This document shows, one piece after another, positions 33,601 to 45,086 of a stretch of DNA of 64,000 nt. The notes beneath the pieces are model-generated. The model saw only the letters and a list, made by a program, of their open reading frames with translations. It searched no databases and was not told the origin of the DNA. The DNA lies in contig OW203769.1 in NCBI GenBank assembly GCA_934045905.1, positions 21,979,705 through 22,043,704 on the forward strand, given 5' to 3'. Every line of letters begins with the position of its first letter. The stretch's first letter is position 1. The DNA comes from Leuctra nigra (Eukaryota; Arthropoda; Insecta; Plecoptera; Leuctridae). A program made the translations under genes and the position numbers.

Positions 33601-36600
33601 CATCCTTCCTCTTAACCATCCCCTCACCTCCAGCGACCCGAGGAGGCCGTGTGTTCGAGCCTCGCCTCGTTGCCACACGCTAATGAATGACGTCACAAGT
33701 GCAACAATGGCGGTGGACATCCTTCCTCTTAACCATCCCCTCACCTCCAGCGACCCGAGGAGGCCGTGTGTTCGAGCCTCGCCTTGCCACACGCTAATGA
33801 ATGACGTCACAAGTGCAACAATGGCGGTGGACATCCTTCCTCTTAACCATCCCCTCACCTCCAGCGACCCGAGGAGGCCGTGTGTTCGAGCCTCGCCTTG
33901 CCACACGCTAATGAATGACGTCACAAGTGCAACAATGGCGGTGGACATCCTTCCTCTTAACCATCCCCTCACCTCCAGCGACCCGAGGAGGCCGTGTGTT
34001 CGAGCCTCGCCTTGCCACACGCTAATGAATGACGTCACAAGTGCAACAATGGCGGTGAACATCCTTCCTCTTAACCATCCCCTCACCTGCAGCGACCCGA
34101 GGAGGCCGTGTGTTCGAGCCTCGCCTCGTTGCCACACGCTAATGAATGACGTCACAAGTGCAACATGGCGGTGGACATCCTTCCTCTTAACCATCCCCTC
34201 ACCTCCAGCGACCCGAGGAGGCCGTGTGTTCGAGCCTCGCCTCGTTGCCACACGCTAATGAATGACGTCACAAGTGCAACAATGGCGGTGGGCATCCTTC
34301 CTCTTAACCATCCCCTCACCTCCAGCGACCCGAGGAGGCCGTGTGTTCGAGCCTCGCCTTGCCACACGCTAATGAATGACGTCACAAGTGCAACAATGGC
34401 GGTGGACATCCTTCCTCTTAACCATCCCCTCACCTCCAGCGACCCGAGGAGGCCGTGTGTTCGAGCCTCGCCTTGCCACACGCTAATGAATGACGTCACA
34501 AGTGCAACAATGGCGGTGGACATCCTTCCTCTTAACCATCCCCTCACCTCCAGCGACCCGAGGAGGCCGTGTGTTCGAGCCTCGCCTTGCCACACGCTAA
34601 TGAATGACGTCACAAGTGCAACAATGGCGGTGGACATCCTTCCTCTTAACCATCCCCTCACCTCCAGCGACCCGAGGAGGCCGTGTGTTCGAGCCTCGCC
34701 TTGCCACACGCTAATGAATGACGTCACAAGTGCAACAATGGCGGTGGACATCCTTCCTCTTAACCATCCCCTCACCTGCAGCGACCCGAGGAGGCCGTGT
34801 GTTCGAGCCTCGCCTTGCCACACGCTAATGAATGACGTCACAAGTGCAACAATGGCGGTGGGCATCCTTCCTCTTAACCATCCCCTCACCTGCAGCGACC
34901 CGAGGAGGCCGTGTGTTCGAGCCTCGCCTTGCCACACGCTAATGAATGACGTCACAAGTGCAACATGGCGGTGGGCATCCTTCCTCTTAACCATCCCCTC
35001 ACCTCCAGCGACCCGAGGAGGCCGTGTGTTCGAGCCTCGCCTTGCCACACGCTAATGAATGACGTCACAAGTGCAACAATGACGGTGGGCATCCTTCCTC
35101 TTAACCATCCCCTCACCTGCAGCGACCCGAGGAGGCCGTGTGTTCGAGCCTCGCCTTGCCACACGCTAATGAATGACGTCACAAGTGCAACAATGGCGGT
35201 GGTCATCCTTCCTCTTAACCATCCCCTCACCTGCAGCGACCCGAGGAGGCCGTGTGTTCGAGCCTCGCCTTGCCACACGCTAATGAATGACGTCACAAGT
35301 GCAACATGGCGGTGGACATCCTTCCTCTTAACCATCCCCTCACCTCCAGCGACCCGAGGAGGCCGTGTGTTCGAGCCTCGCCTTGCCACACGCTAATGAA
35401 TGACGTCACAAGTGCAACAATGGCGGTGGACATCCTTCCTCTTAACCATCCCCTCACCTCCAGCGACCCGAGGAGGCCGTGTGTTCGAGCCTCGCCTCGT
35501 TGCCACACGCTAATGAATGACGTCACAAGTGCAACAATGGCGGTGGACATCCTTCCTCTTAACCATCCCCTCACCTCCAGCGACCCGAGGAGGCCGTGTG
35601 TTCGAGCCTCGCCTTGCCACACGCTAATGAATGACGTCACAAGTGCAACATGGCGGTGGACATCCTTCCTCTTAACCATCCCCTCACCTGCAGCGACCCG
35701 AGGAGGCCGTGTGTTCGAGCCTCGCCTTGCCACACGCTAATGAATGACGTCACAAGTGCAACATGGCGGTGGACATCCTTCCTCTTAACCATCCCCTCAC
35801 CTCCAGCGACCCTAGGAGGCCGTGTGTTCGAGCCTCGCCTTGCCACACGCTAATGAATGACGTCACAAGTGCAACAATGGCGGTGGACATCCTTCCTCTT
35901 AACCATCCCCTCACCTGCAGCGACCCGAGGAGGCCGTGTGTTCGAGCCTCGCCTTGCCACACGCTAATGAATGACGTCACAAGTGCAACATGGCGGTGGA
36001 CATCCTTCCTCTTAACCATCCCCTCACCTCCAGCGACCCGAGGAGGCCGTGTGTTCGAGCCTCGCCTCGTTGCCACACGCTAATGAATGACGTCACAAGT
36101 GCAACAATGGCGGTGGGCATCCTTCCTCTTAACCATCCCCTCACCTGCAGCGACCCGAGGAGGCCGTGTGTTCGAGCCTCGCCTTGCCACACGCTAATGA
36201 ATGACGTCACAAGTGCAACAATGGCGGTGGACATCCTTCCTCTTAACCATCCCCTCACCTCCAGCGACCCGAGGAGGCCGTGTGTTCGAGCCTCGCCTTG
36301 CCACACGCTAATGAATGACGTCACAAGTGCAACAATGGCGGTGGACATCCTTCCTCTTAACCATCCCCTCACCTCCAGCGACCCGAGGAGGCCGTGTGTT
36401 CGAGCCTCGCCTTGCCACACGCTAATGAATGACGTCACAAGTGCAACAATGGCGGTGGACATCCTTCCTCTTAACCATCCCCTCACCTCCAGCGACCCGA
36501 GGAGGCCGTGTGTTCGAGCCTCGCCTTGCCACACGCTAATGAATGACGTCACAAGTGCAACAATGGCGGTGGACATCCTTCCTCTTAACCATCCCCTCAC

Positions 36601-37130
36601 CTGCAGCGACCCGAGGAGGCCGTGTGTTCGAGCCTCGCCTTGCCACACGCTAATGAATGACGTCACAAGTGCAACAATGGCGGTGGGCATCCTTCCTCTT
36701 AACCATCCCCTCACCTCCAGCGACCCGAGGAGGCCGTGTGTTCGAGCCTCGCCTTGCCACACGCTAATGAATGACGTCACAAGTGCAACATGGCGGTGGG
36801 CATCCTTCCTCTTAACCATCCCCTCACCTGCAGCGACCCGAGGAGGCCGTGTGTTCGAGCCTCGCCTTGCCACACGCTAATGAATGACGTCACAAGTGCA
36901 ACAATGGCGGTGGACATCCTTCCTCTTAACCATCCCCTCACCTCCAGCGACCCGAGGAGGCCGTGTGTTCGAGCCTCGCCTTGCCACACGCTAATGAATG
37001 ACGTCACAAGTGCAACATGGCGGTGGACATCCTTCCTCTTAACCATCCCCTCACCTCCAGCGACCCGAGGAGGCCGTGTGTTCGAGCCTCGCCTCGTTGC
37101 CACACGCTAATGAATGACGTCACAATTGCA
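27640..37130. repeat. Satellite array, about 83 units of ~114 bp
   Basis: Units follow each other without interruption. The main form is 114 bp: CAATGGCGGTGGACATCC, then CTTCCTCTTAACCATCCCCT, CACCTCCAGCGACCCGAGG, AGGCCGTGTGTTCGAGCC, TCGCCTTGCCACACGC and TAATGAATGACGTCACAAG. The few variants are AACAATGG or AACATGG (-1), presence or absence of TCG after GCC (+3), GGAC/GGGC/GAAC/GGTC or loss of GGA (-3), and CTCCAG or CTGCAG. Units are otherwise nearly identical, which indicates recent homogenisation. Every unit has TGACGTCA, an ATGGCGG word and GTTCGAGCC (fits the Pol III B-box pattern GWTCRANNC). Because most length variants are multiples of three, both strands stay open for long runs, e.g. 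29349-31055 (+, 568 codons) and 31048-29336 (-, 570 codons). I treat these as repeat artefacts. Confidence 0.95.
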
Positions 37131-37974
37131 TTATAATGATGTGGTTGGCTGGACCGCAAGTACAGGCGCGTGCAAGATGCTGTGTCACGTGACACTTTGA
37201 GCTGATTCACAGCAATTGGCAGAGACATTGCATGCAAATAGACAGCTTATTCGTGTCTGTAACTCATTCAAGAACAACATTGTTTTGCACTCTGTCATTG
37301 ATCTTTGATGAAAAAGATTTCGGAAATTAATCTCATTTACTCATTATTTGACAATATTTTATGTGCCGAAACGACTCGCAGCTCGATTTTTATGTTGTGA
37401 TGTAGACATGAACATTTCGTATTTAGCCAATAGCGGAAAAGCTCACCTCGCTTGCTATTGATTAGATATGAAATGTTTAGGTATACATCTCTAATCGATA
37501 TTTAAACAATCTAGATGCAGGTTCGCTACTATACTCCATCCCATGCTGGAAAGATATTGTTTTTCATTAAAAAATATATTTCCAATATTTCTTAGATGTA
37601 GATTCGTTGTTCGACTTGGATAGGAAGGAGAGTTTTAAGTATTCTGTAGAAGTTGCTTCGACATCTGGGAATAACCAAAATAATTGTTTTGCTAAATGAT
37701 TTCACTGCCATGCTTGGGACAGTTGTTCTTCCACAAAACAAGTAAAATGAAACGCTACATAAACTAGGAAATTGTAAAAAATATATGAAGGAATGCAATA
37801 ACAGTCACTGCAATGGGAGAAATGAAGAAATAATACAATAAAACATGGCAATTATAGTTCAAGACAAATTCATCTCAAGTAGGGAATGGACAAATAATGA
37901 AGATGGAAATGCAGATGAGAACTTTATTACATGAAGCAGAAATGTGAGGACTTTTTATTCGAATGGAACTTGAA
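37131..37974. other. No gene confirmed; possible LINE 3' remnant
   Basis: AT-rich DNA right of the satellite with TCACGTGACAC near 37193. The minus strand at 37592-37798 could extend the decayed LINE at 37975-38495, but the similarity is too weak to assert. Confidence 0.35.
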
Positions 37975-38495
37975 CTGATGTTACGAATGTTATTTATCTC
38001 CTCGGACTTTGTGTTGACTGAATAACGAGGGAAAAGCTCAGGATTGCTGCGGAAGTCAGCGGCAGTGTAAATTAGTGTAGATGGCAGAGTTGGAATTCCA
38101 TGTTTAATGAAGTGAGGTTTGCAAGATAATCTTGCGAATACCAGATAAAATACACACTGCTCGCTTTTCGAGATCGCTTAGTAGTGAGGAGGCATCCCAA
38201 AAGAGATCATAGAAGGGAAGGAGATGAATGCATGTCTGATGGAAAAGTTCCGGAGAATGTGGCCAAATGTACGCTTTAATCTACGCGGAAGCAGCCCCGA
38301 AGAATATCCGATGAAGTATTCTGAGCATGTTTGTACCAGTTGAGATCGTCTGTGAGGATACATTGTAACATTTCTTTGAAGAGCTCGGTGGAATGCTGGC
38401 TGAAGACATGTGTATAAGAGGGCTCAAGTCCCGAAAGGCGGACATTTTGAGAATTATTAGGTAAACTGTTTTGGGGAAACTCTTTGCCCATCTTT
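37975..38495 (-). pseudogene. Decayed LINE reverse transcriptase, C-terminal part
   Basis: Minus-strand translation in two frames gives LTDDLNWYKHAQNTSSDILR, then LKRTFGHILRNFS.., FPSMISFGMPPH, and after a stop SCKPHFIKHGIPTLPS followed by FRSNPELFPRYSVNTKS. The order (LxW..H, then R..H..L.., then YG-like, then SC+xLFKxxxILTLPS, then N.H-like tail) is that of the C-terminal end of non-LTR (CR1/Jockey-type) reverse transcriptases. At least one frameshift near 38285 and one stop near 38180 break it, and the catalytic core upstream is not visible. It is a dead fragment. Confidence 0.6.
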
Positions 38496-39719
38496 CGTAA
38501 AATTACTACTCATTTATCTGTAATTAAATAAATTAATATGTAACACGACGAAATGCTCCAAGACTAACAATTTTTTAAATTAAAATTGTAATGAAAGTTT
38601 ATGAAAGTCTGTAATGTTGCCACCTTATATTGAAATGGTTGAGATTTGATGATTTATTATCTCAGTATATTGATTTTGAGATAATAAAATGCCTAATATG
38701 CGTACCAATTCCTTTATATAGGTATATTTAATTTTGTTATTAGTGAAGTTATGCACAGTTAATTCGATTGAAGATGGCAGATATGAAAATAATAATTTTA
38801 AAAAAGACAAACAAAATGATCACTTCATACACTTTATCGGTTATTTAACAGACATAAAGTTTACTTTCATTACAGTTGAGCTGTTTTAGTGATAGGTACA
38901 CTGAAGAAAACGATTGTCTCTTATTGATGTCTAGGTATTGTGCAAGAGCCATGAAGATAAAAGAGCAAAAGCGACGCAGACGCGCTGTCTGTTGAATGTA
39001 TTGATGCTGTCTGATGGACCAATTCAAAACCATCGCCCAGAGAGTTGAGAGCTTTCATTGTCGAGCGCCAGCAGAGTGGAAACATTCATTCCAAATCAAT
39101 CACATTTGTCAGGTAGCTTTTACCTGTGTTGGGGGTCGCTTCATGGCAGCTCGATTTGGTTATCATCGCAGAATAAAACGTCATTTATGAATGACATTTC
39201 ACAAGATCGGATGAGATTATTTCACTACAGTCGTATTCCTTGCTCACTTGCAGAGATTGAAAACAACGAGTTTTCCTAATGTTGAGTGGATATTTCATTC
39301 TGCATACAGTTTTGATTCGTAAATCTTCCTCAGGACAATAAGAGCATCAAAACAATAATTAATCACGACCATATTTTTTGTTCTGATTACGATTCAGAAA
39401 ATTGAGATAATCAATCGAATTCGAGGCAGGCAGTAGTAGAGACTAGAGAGCCTTGTAGACAATAGAAATGATGAAATAACGCTGTTTTTTCTGTTTTAAA
39501 TTAAACATTTCAATTTAGAATGTTTCAGCCGATTTATTTCTAAAATACTTTGTAGACAATATAATATTATGAAAATTTAAACACAATGAAATATCCATAT
39601 TCATGGACTTAATTTATTTACTACAGCTCTCTCGCTGCAACTTATAGTCCTATACTTCAAAGAGACGGACACAATCTCCAGAATGGCCGCTTAGAGAATG
39701 ATCCTTCCTCTTAAGTGTC
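38496..39719. other. No gene recognised
   Basis: AT-rich, with open frames of up to 73 codons on either strand and no domain. Nothing else was identified. Confidence 0.4.
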
Positions 39720-39720
39720 T

Positions 39721-39763
39721 AGTCACGTGACTGCTTGTGACGTCAGCAGACCACGTGATCGCC
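39721..39763. promoter_or_regulatory. CRE flanked by two CACGTG E-boxes
   Basis: TCACGTGACT (39723-39732), TGACGTCAGCA (39738-39748) and CCACGTGATC (39752-39761) lie within 40 bases. No nearby exon supports a promoter. A diverged dispersed core (TAACGCGTTGATAAGCGAGC, 39851-39870) follows 90 bases later. Confidence 0.3.
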
Positions 39764-40574
39764 TATTCAGTGAGTGCCTGTGAAATGCGAGGAGGCAATC
39801 GAGTGCAAGTTGAGATAAACTGTCTGAGTGTGGGTGGAATACGCGTGATGTAACGCGTTGATAAGCGAGCATGTGTGCAAGCAGTTGTCGATATAGTCCA
39901 GAAGACTGTTTCAATGATTCATCAGGTTGATAAAAAACTAGAATCTACTTTGAATCTTACTTGAAATAATGACACTAATCATTTTGAAAGCAAATAGGTA
40001 TACAATATTATACAATATAATACCGGGTGGCCCAAAAAAACGTCCAACGGGCGAGACATCACTGTGACGAAAATACTGCACATATAGGGCTGATAATTAC
40101 ACCAATTATACAAAACATACTAAGGTCTAATATGTAAAAGTTTTAACATCATACCTAGTATAGGAAAAAAGTTACAGCTGTTCGAATTTCGTTGTCGAAA
40201 AATCGATTATACGAGCTCAAAAATTATGCGTCCAGAAAATGTCCGATGCCCGGGACGCTGTTTACTCAAAACTGCTGACGATATCAAGCTCAAAATTTCA
40301 TGTGTTATTCAAAATATATTACTATCGATTGTGTAAAAATTTCAATTCATTTGAATTAATGAAACGAAAGTTATGTTATCTAGAGTTTGCGCTTAAAAAG
40401 CAGAATACACAAGAGCTAATTTATCAAGTTTTATTTCACATGTTAATTTTAGAAGTGAAAAATTATCTCCCATATTTTCTGTTTTTACGCTCTACTTTAA
40501 GATACCATAACTTTCGTTCCACTAATTCAAATGTATTGAAATTTGTATATAATAGATAGTCATATGTTGTGAAT

Positions 40575-41470
40575 AATTGAGCGAGCGAAGCGAGCGTCTC
40601 CATTTGGCTCTTTTGGCACGGACCTCTGTTTTTTTTTTTTTTTGTTTTTTTTTTTTCTGTTACTGACGATATACAGGTCAGAGTTTTTCTTCGATCGAGC
40701 TGAAATTTTGCACACATGTACGTAACATTTCTGATTGTTGCAGACCCTAATTTTTTTGAAATCCATTGATTGGTTCAAATTTAAAAAAAATTAACTTTCG
40801 ATTGGTTGTTTTGATCAAATTGAAATTTTGACAAGTCATTACCCCCAACATTGTACCCAATCAAACAAAGTTTCAGCCAAATCCTCCCATTGGTTAAAAT
40901 TTAAAACCATCTTTCCTGTGTTTTTAGAAATTTAAACTATAACCGATTGAACGATCAACTTATAACTTCGCATGATGGTTGGGTCCAACATTATCTGCAT
41001 TTTTGACAATTTTCATACTAATCTGTGTTTAAATCCAAACGTTATTGACATTTTACGGACTATTAGCGTGTTGGCTGTCAAATTCACGGCGACTTCGACT
41101 CTTCAGTTCAAGGCAAGGTAGTTAGAGCAGAAACTTTCAAACGCAAATGAAACTGATAATGACCGTTCAACAGTCGATCTGATATTGTGTAGACACACTT
41201 ATATCATATGAGTGGTCTCAGGTATATTTTTTGAAGGAGATCCTGTGATTTTTGAAAATTAACACGGAACAGTTCAATCATAAAGGTTCAATTGATCAAC
41301 TTAAAGCTTTGCATGGTTATTTGGACCAATATTTTAGGAATGTTTTGAGATTTCTATACAAATCTGTGGCGAAATTTTAGAATTATTGGCTTTTAATGAC
41401 ATTTTCGATAGACAGAATTTCGGTTCGAGGTGTTGCGCGTATCCGTGCTCGCTCATCAACGCGTTACTCA
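40575..41470 (-). repeat. Dispersed repeat copy B (inverted)
   Basis: Reading the minus strand, it starts with GAGTAACGCGTTGATGAGCG near 41470 and ends in GCTTCGCTCGCTCAATTATT near 40575. It has the same internal order as copy A, including the A-rich (here T-rich on plus) block at 40628-40660. It is very similar to copies A and C. Confidence 0.75.
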
Positions 41471-41839
41471 GATTCATTGGTTAAAATTTAAATAAATATC
41501 TCCTGATAGGCTGAAAAATGAAAACGGTCTTCGATAATTCTGATCAAACTCATATTTTGCATGATCATTAAGACCAATATTGTCTCTTATTTTACAAAAT
41601 TTCATCCCAATCAGTTAAGAACGTATGAAGTTATTTACATTTTTAATATCTGTCAGTAATGAAGTATCGAAATGAATGTTTTCCAGTGCCAATTGAAAAT
41701 TGATTCTGATTTGCTTTATGAACCAGGTGCTTAGATGCTATTTTAAAGTTTCGATGAAAAGCATACACTTTTAAGTTGATATCATAATCAATTCCATATG
41801 GATGTATATGTTTTCTGTGCGTTGTGTACGCATTTCCGG

Positions 41840-41905
41840 TTCGAGAATTTGCACGTACCCGTGCTCGCTCATCAACGCGTTACACTGAGCGTTTTCCTAG
41901 TATTT
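41840..41905 (-). repeat. Second inverted core of the GCGTTGATGAGCGAGC repeat
   Basis: Minus-strand AGGAAAACGCTCAGTGTAAC, then GCGTTGATGAGCGAGCACGG and GTACGTGCAAATTCTCGAAC. Another module of the same family separates it from copy B. Confidence 0.65.
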
Positions 41906-42179
41906 GAAATTTTCAGTCCGATATCATTAGTAGTGTTGAAAATCAAGGTGTCCATGCTATTGGACTTTTTCTGAATGCGCGCTCTTTGAGCTATGATCAA
42001 AGCTCCGTAGCTCCGTTTGAGCTCCGTATAATCGATTTTTCGACAACCAAATTCGAACAGCTGTAACCTTTTTCCTTCAAAAGAAATGTTTAATTAGGAA
42101 AGTTTAATTAGGATGTGCTTTTACATCGGGCAACAAAATGTCACAAACAAACGCAATAAAAGTCGGTGATCTCCTGAAT

Positions 42180-42345
42180 TTGCATTCCGAATCCTAGACA
42201 TAGGTTTCGTGTTTTCCTAAGTCGAGAGGCAAATTATGGGAAGGTTCCCTACTAATTACTTAATTAGCCACCACCACGTCCTTCCCACCGTCCATTAGAG
42301 TCGCCATTAGAGTCGTTGCAGAGTAGTGCATAAAAAGGAAACCCG
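42180..42345 (+). mobile_element. SINE tail fragment
   Basis: GTTTTCCTAAGTCGAGAGGC, AAATTATGGGAAGGTTCCC, CACCACCACGTCCTTCCCACC and GTCGTTGCAGAGTAGTGC match the body order of the SINE at 19400-19675. A (AAATAAAAGTG)n tail follows near 42340-42380. Confidence 0.55.
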
Positions 42346-42480
42346 AAATAAAAGTGAAATAAAAGTGAAATAAAAGTGAACACGCTTGAACGCGTGATTG
42401 GGACAAAGCGAGGAGGTGTGACAGACAATGTCAACATGCGAAGTGATTGTCATGCAGTGAATGAGGCATGCTGATGGATG

Positions 42481-42496
42481 GGGGGGGGGGGGGGGA
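42481..42496 (+). repeat. Poly-G tract
   Basis: About 15 consecutive G bases are followed by AGG. No element ends were recognised around it. Confidence 0.85.
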
Positions 42497-42916
42497 GGTG
42501 TTGACCAAAGGCGGCATGCGGGCTAAACAAACAGACACGGCTTGTTTGAGTCTTCTAATAGCCACAGCCAGATGGATTCAAAACACTTGCAGACGAACAA
42601 CGCTCATAATGGAGAATTCGAGAAAATAAGGAACACAACTGACCTCTGGTGGATTTTGTGGTACTAGGTAAATGGCGGCTATCAAGGGCGCATTTGCATA
42701 AACATAAATACAAATATTTGATATAGATGTTTGTTATGGCCAAGACTGTAAATTTATAGCTAAATATCAATTTCATTTGTTTTTTGTTTTTTCACTGCTT
42801 TATGGAAACACGAAATGTAAAAATAAACAAATTAATATGTGGACCTGATAGTAGCCATCTTGCCAGAAGTGGCTCCATCACTTATCACTTATTTGTGGGA
42901 ATTGGGTTACGATGTA
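42497..42916. other. No gene recognised
   Basis: AT-rich spacer. Short open frames on both strands have no domain. Confidence 0.4.
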
Positions 42917-43047
42917 CAGGGGTGGGATTACATAAAATGATAACTTTCTTGTCACGGCGACAAGCTTCTCACTCAATGTTATTCACGGCCTTCTAGGGAC
43001 TTGTCACCGTGACAAGGAAGTTATCATTTTATGTGATCGCACCCCAG
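42917..43047. mobile_element. Palindromic MITE
   Basis: GGGGTGGGATTACATAAAAT and GATAACTTTCTTGTCACGGC on the left are mirrored by GTCACCGTGACAAGGAAGTTATC and ATTTTATGTGATCGCACCCC on the right. Arms are about 50 bp with few mismatches around a 30-bp loop. Confidence 0.8.
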
Positions 43048-43614
43048 GCCATAACTTCAAAAAGTTGGAAATTGCACACATTATTACAAGCATGGATTGA
43101 TTGAGTTGTCCGAATAAAAACATAACATATTCTTACGAGAGATGTATACAAGTTTTGAAATGTAATGGAAGATTCCTCTTAAATAATGGACTCAGGGATG
43201 CTAATATGTTTTGTTGCAGGATAAAAGTTTTCAAAGAATTTATTTAGGAAGATTTATAGAAATCATCGACATCCTTCTAAAATTTCACTTGAAATTTCAC
43301 TTTGAATTTATGAATGTCATTATTATTTGTGTTATTCACAATTTTACATAAAACATTTAATGAAACTTCTCTTTTGTTGAATATTTGACGTTCTAAATGC
43401 AATAAAACTCTATGTAAATTCAACATTGATTTCACATTGTTTCATTTGAAATGCTTCAGGCAGGGGTCTGGAAATCAGCCGTTTTACTCACACGCATGCG
43501 TGGGAAATGGACACAGAGCATATTGTGGTCCGCAGGATTTCTTCCAGAGTGGGACAAGGCAAGGAAAACATTTACCTCGGGATAAGGGGTGTGTGGAGGG
43601 GGGCGTCCCCCACC
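43048..43614. other. No gene recognised
   Basis: AT-rich to 43440, then GC-richer. Nothing identifiable was found. Confidence 0.4.
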
Positions 43615-43965
43615 GAGGTTCGCGGGGCGTTTTTGGGGTTTTGGACACTTCGAAATCAATTTGAGACGTTGTAAGGCGTGTTTTGTTAAAATATGCAATA
43701 TTTTTTTTAATTTTGTCACTTTAAGTGTTGGAGAGGGCACAGCCTCAACTTGCCCCGCAGGTCTTTTTTTCGGATTTTTGACACTTAGAAATCAATTTTG
43801 AGAGGTTATGATGAGGTGAATTTTGAAAAATATGCAATATCTTTTAAAATTTGACACTTTGAGGTGGTGGGGGGTGGGGGGGAGGGGTAGCTGGCATGGC
43901 CCTAACACCTTGACCCGATGGACTTTTTTGGTTTATGACTCTTTGAAATTAATTTTTTAGAGTTT
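43615..43965 (+). repeat. Three diverged ~140-bp tandem modules with G-rich tract
   Basis: The motif CGGGGCGTTTTTGGGGTTTT, GGACACTTCGAAATCAATTT at 43622 recurs as CCCCGCAGGTCTTTTTTTCG, GATTTTTGACACTTAGAAAT at 43754 and as CCGATGGACTTTTTTGGTTT, ATGACTCTTTGAAATTAATT at 43915. A G-rich tract (GGTGGTGGGGGGTGGGGGGG) lies at 43864-43883. The same module occurs in 27225-27520 and, inverted, in 45778-47139. Confidence 0.6.
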
Positions 43966-44499
43966 TTTGTTTTTTGTTCACGAAATAAATCTATACGTAT
44001 AAACACCACAACAAAATTAAGTTTTCCTAATATCCATGGGGGGCAAGCGTCCCCCCTTGCTCCCCCCCTCCCCCTGTGGACTCCCATGACACAGAGAGAC
44101 GTGAATATCATCCTATGACGTCACACTGTGGGAAACTGACAGCAGCGAAGAGTTCACCTGACTGCACACGATGTTCTGTGACATGCACTGTGTTGGGCTT
44201 TACTCTTTCACGTCTCTTTATATCAAAACTAAATTAAATTAAAAACTGGAAAATCTCCACGCAAGAGATAACTTTTATTTATCGAGTGGAATATGCTAAA
44301 GCGCATTAGAATGATGAATTGCTTGTGTAAAAAGGTTTATTAACTGTTCATATCAGAGAGGAAAGTTTTTGTGCTGACGAGAGCATTTGCTGTATAGAAA
44401 TATATGCATGTATATTCCTACAAGCTACACAACCCTACAATAATTCAAGTTTACCGGTGGCCATGAAATTTACAAATACACAAGATCAAGTTGGTTCAG

Positions 44500-44720
44500 G
44501 CAGTAAGCTACGGCGGTCTTCATTTTTTATTGAGTTTTTCTAAGTGGTTTCGCTCTGTTTGCGGCAAATGGGGGAAAGGTTCTCTAGGCTACAGCCGCTT
44601 TTCTCATCGTCCATCCTTGCCCCTTCTTCTTAATCATCTCCCTATTATCATAGTAATTCATCCGTCGACAAAGAAAAGTTGCAGAACAGTGCGACGTTCT
44701 GAACAACAGAACAGCAGAAC
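44500..44720 (+). mobile_element. SINE body and tail fragment
   Basis: GGCAAATGGGGGAAAGGTTC, TCATCGTCCATCCTTGCCCC and AGTTGCAGAACAGTGCGACG, TTCTGAACAAC match the body and 3' domain of the SINE at 19400. The tRNA-like head is missing. Confidence 0.5.
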
Positions 44721-45086
44721 AAGCACAGCAACGAAGAAATGTATTGTAGTGTACTTTTATAAAGCCGAAACAATACAGGCCCTATGAGTACTGTGTACAT
44801 GAAGAAAGGGAATTGTAATTTTGTAAAGGAGCTCAGTATTCTATACAAATCCAGGCGATATTTTCAATAATGTTATTAAAATATGAAACTATATACGATG
44901 TAAAACGCAATAACAAAAGGCGCTCCCGTAAACAATGTCTTGCAAATGCGCAACACGGGTTTACGTTCGTCCGCCTTTCCCGCCATTTCCATGGGTCAGA
45001 ACATTGCTTGCCTCTAGCTGTACACATCCTCGTTACCAGTGTATCCTCAACAGTGATGAAAATGAAATCCACTGAGAGACGTACCT
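44721..45086. other. No gene recognised
   Basis: Nothing identifiable. It contains a GC-richer stretch at 44920-45030 with no recognised product on either strand. Confidence 0.35.

Larger units (their letters stand above)
40160..42090. mobile_element. Composite element with ~150-bp inverted arms
   Basis: AAGTTACAGCTGTTCGAATT and GTCGAAAAATCGATTATACG near 40166-40210 are mirrored by CGTATAATCGATTTTTCGAC and AATTCGAACAGCTGTAACCT near 42028-42072. Weaker pairing continues to about 40310 and 41905. The centre holds an inverted copy of the dispersed repeat (40575-41470) plus a second core at 41850-41900. No transposase is visible. A TACCGGGTGGCCCAAAAAAACG string just outside (40021) looks like a transposon end, but I did not find its partner. 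Confidence 0.6.

Noticed and set aside
27640..37130. CRISPR-like array
   Set aside because: Units are contiguous with no unique spacers, are 114 bp long, and lie in eukaryotic DNA.
40021..40045. Left end of a mariner element (TACCGGGTGGCCCAAAAAAACG)
   Set aside because: No inverted partner and no transposase were found within the window, so the call cannot be supported.
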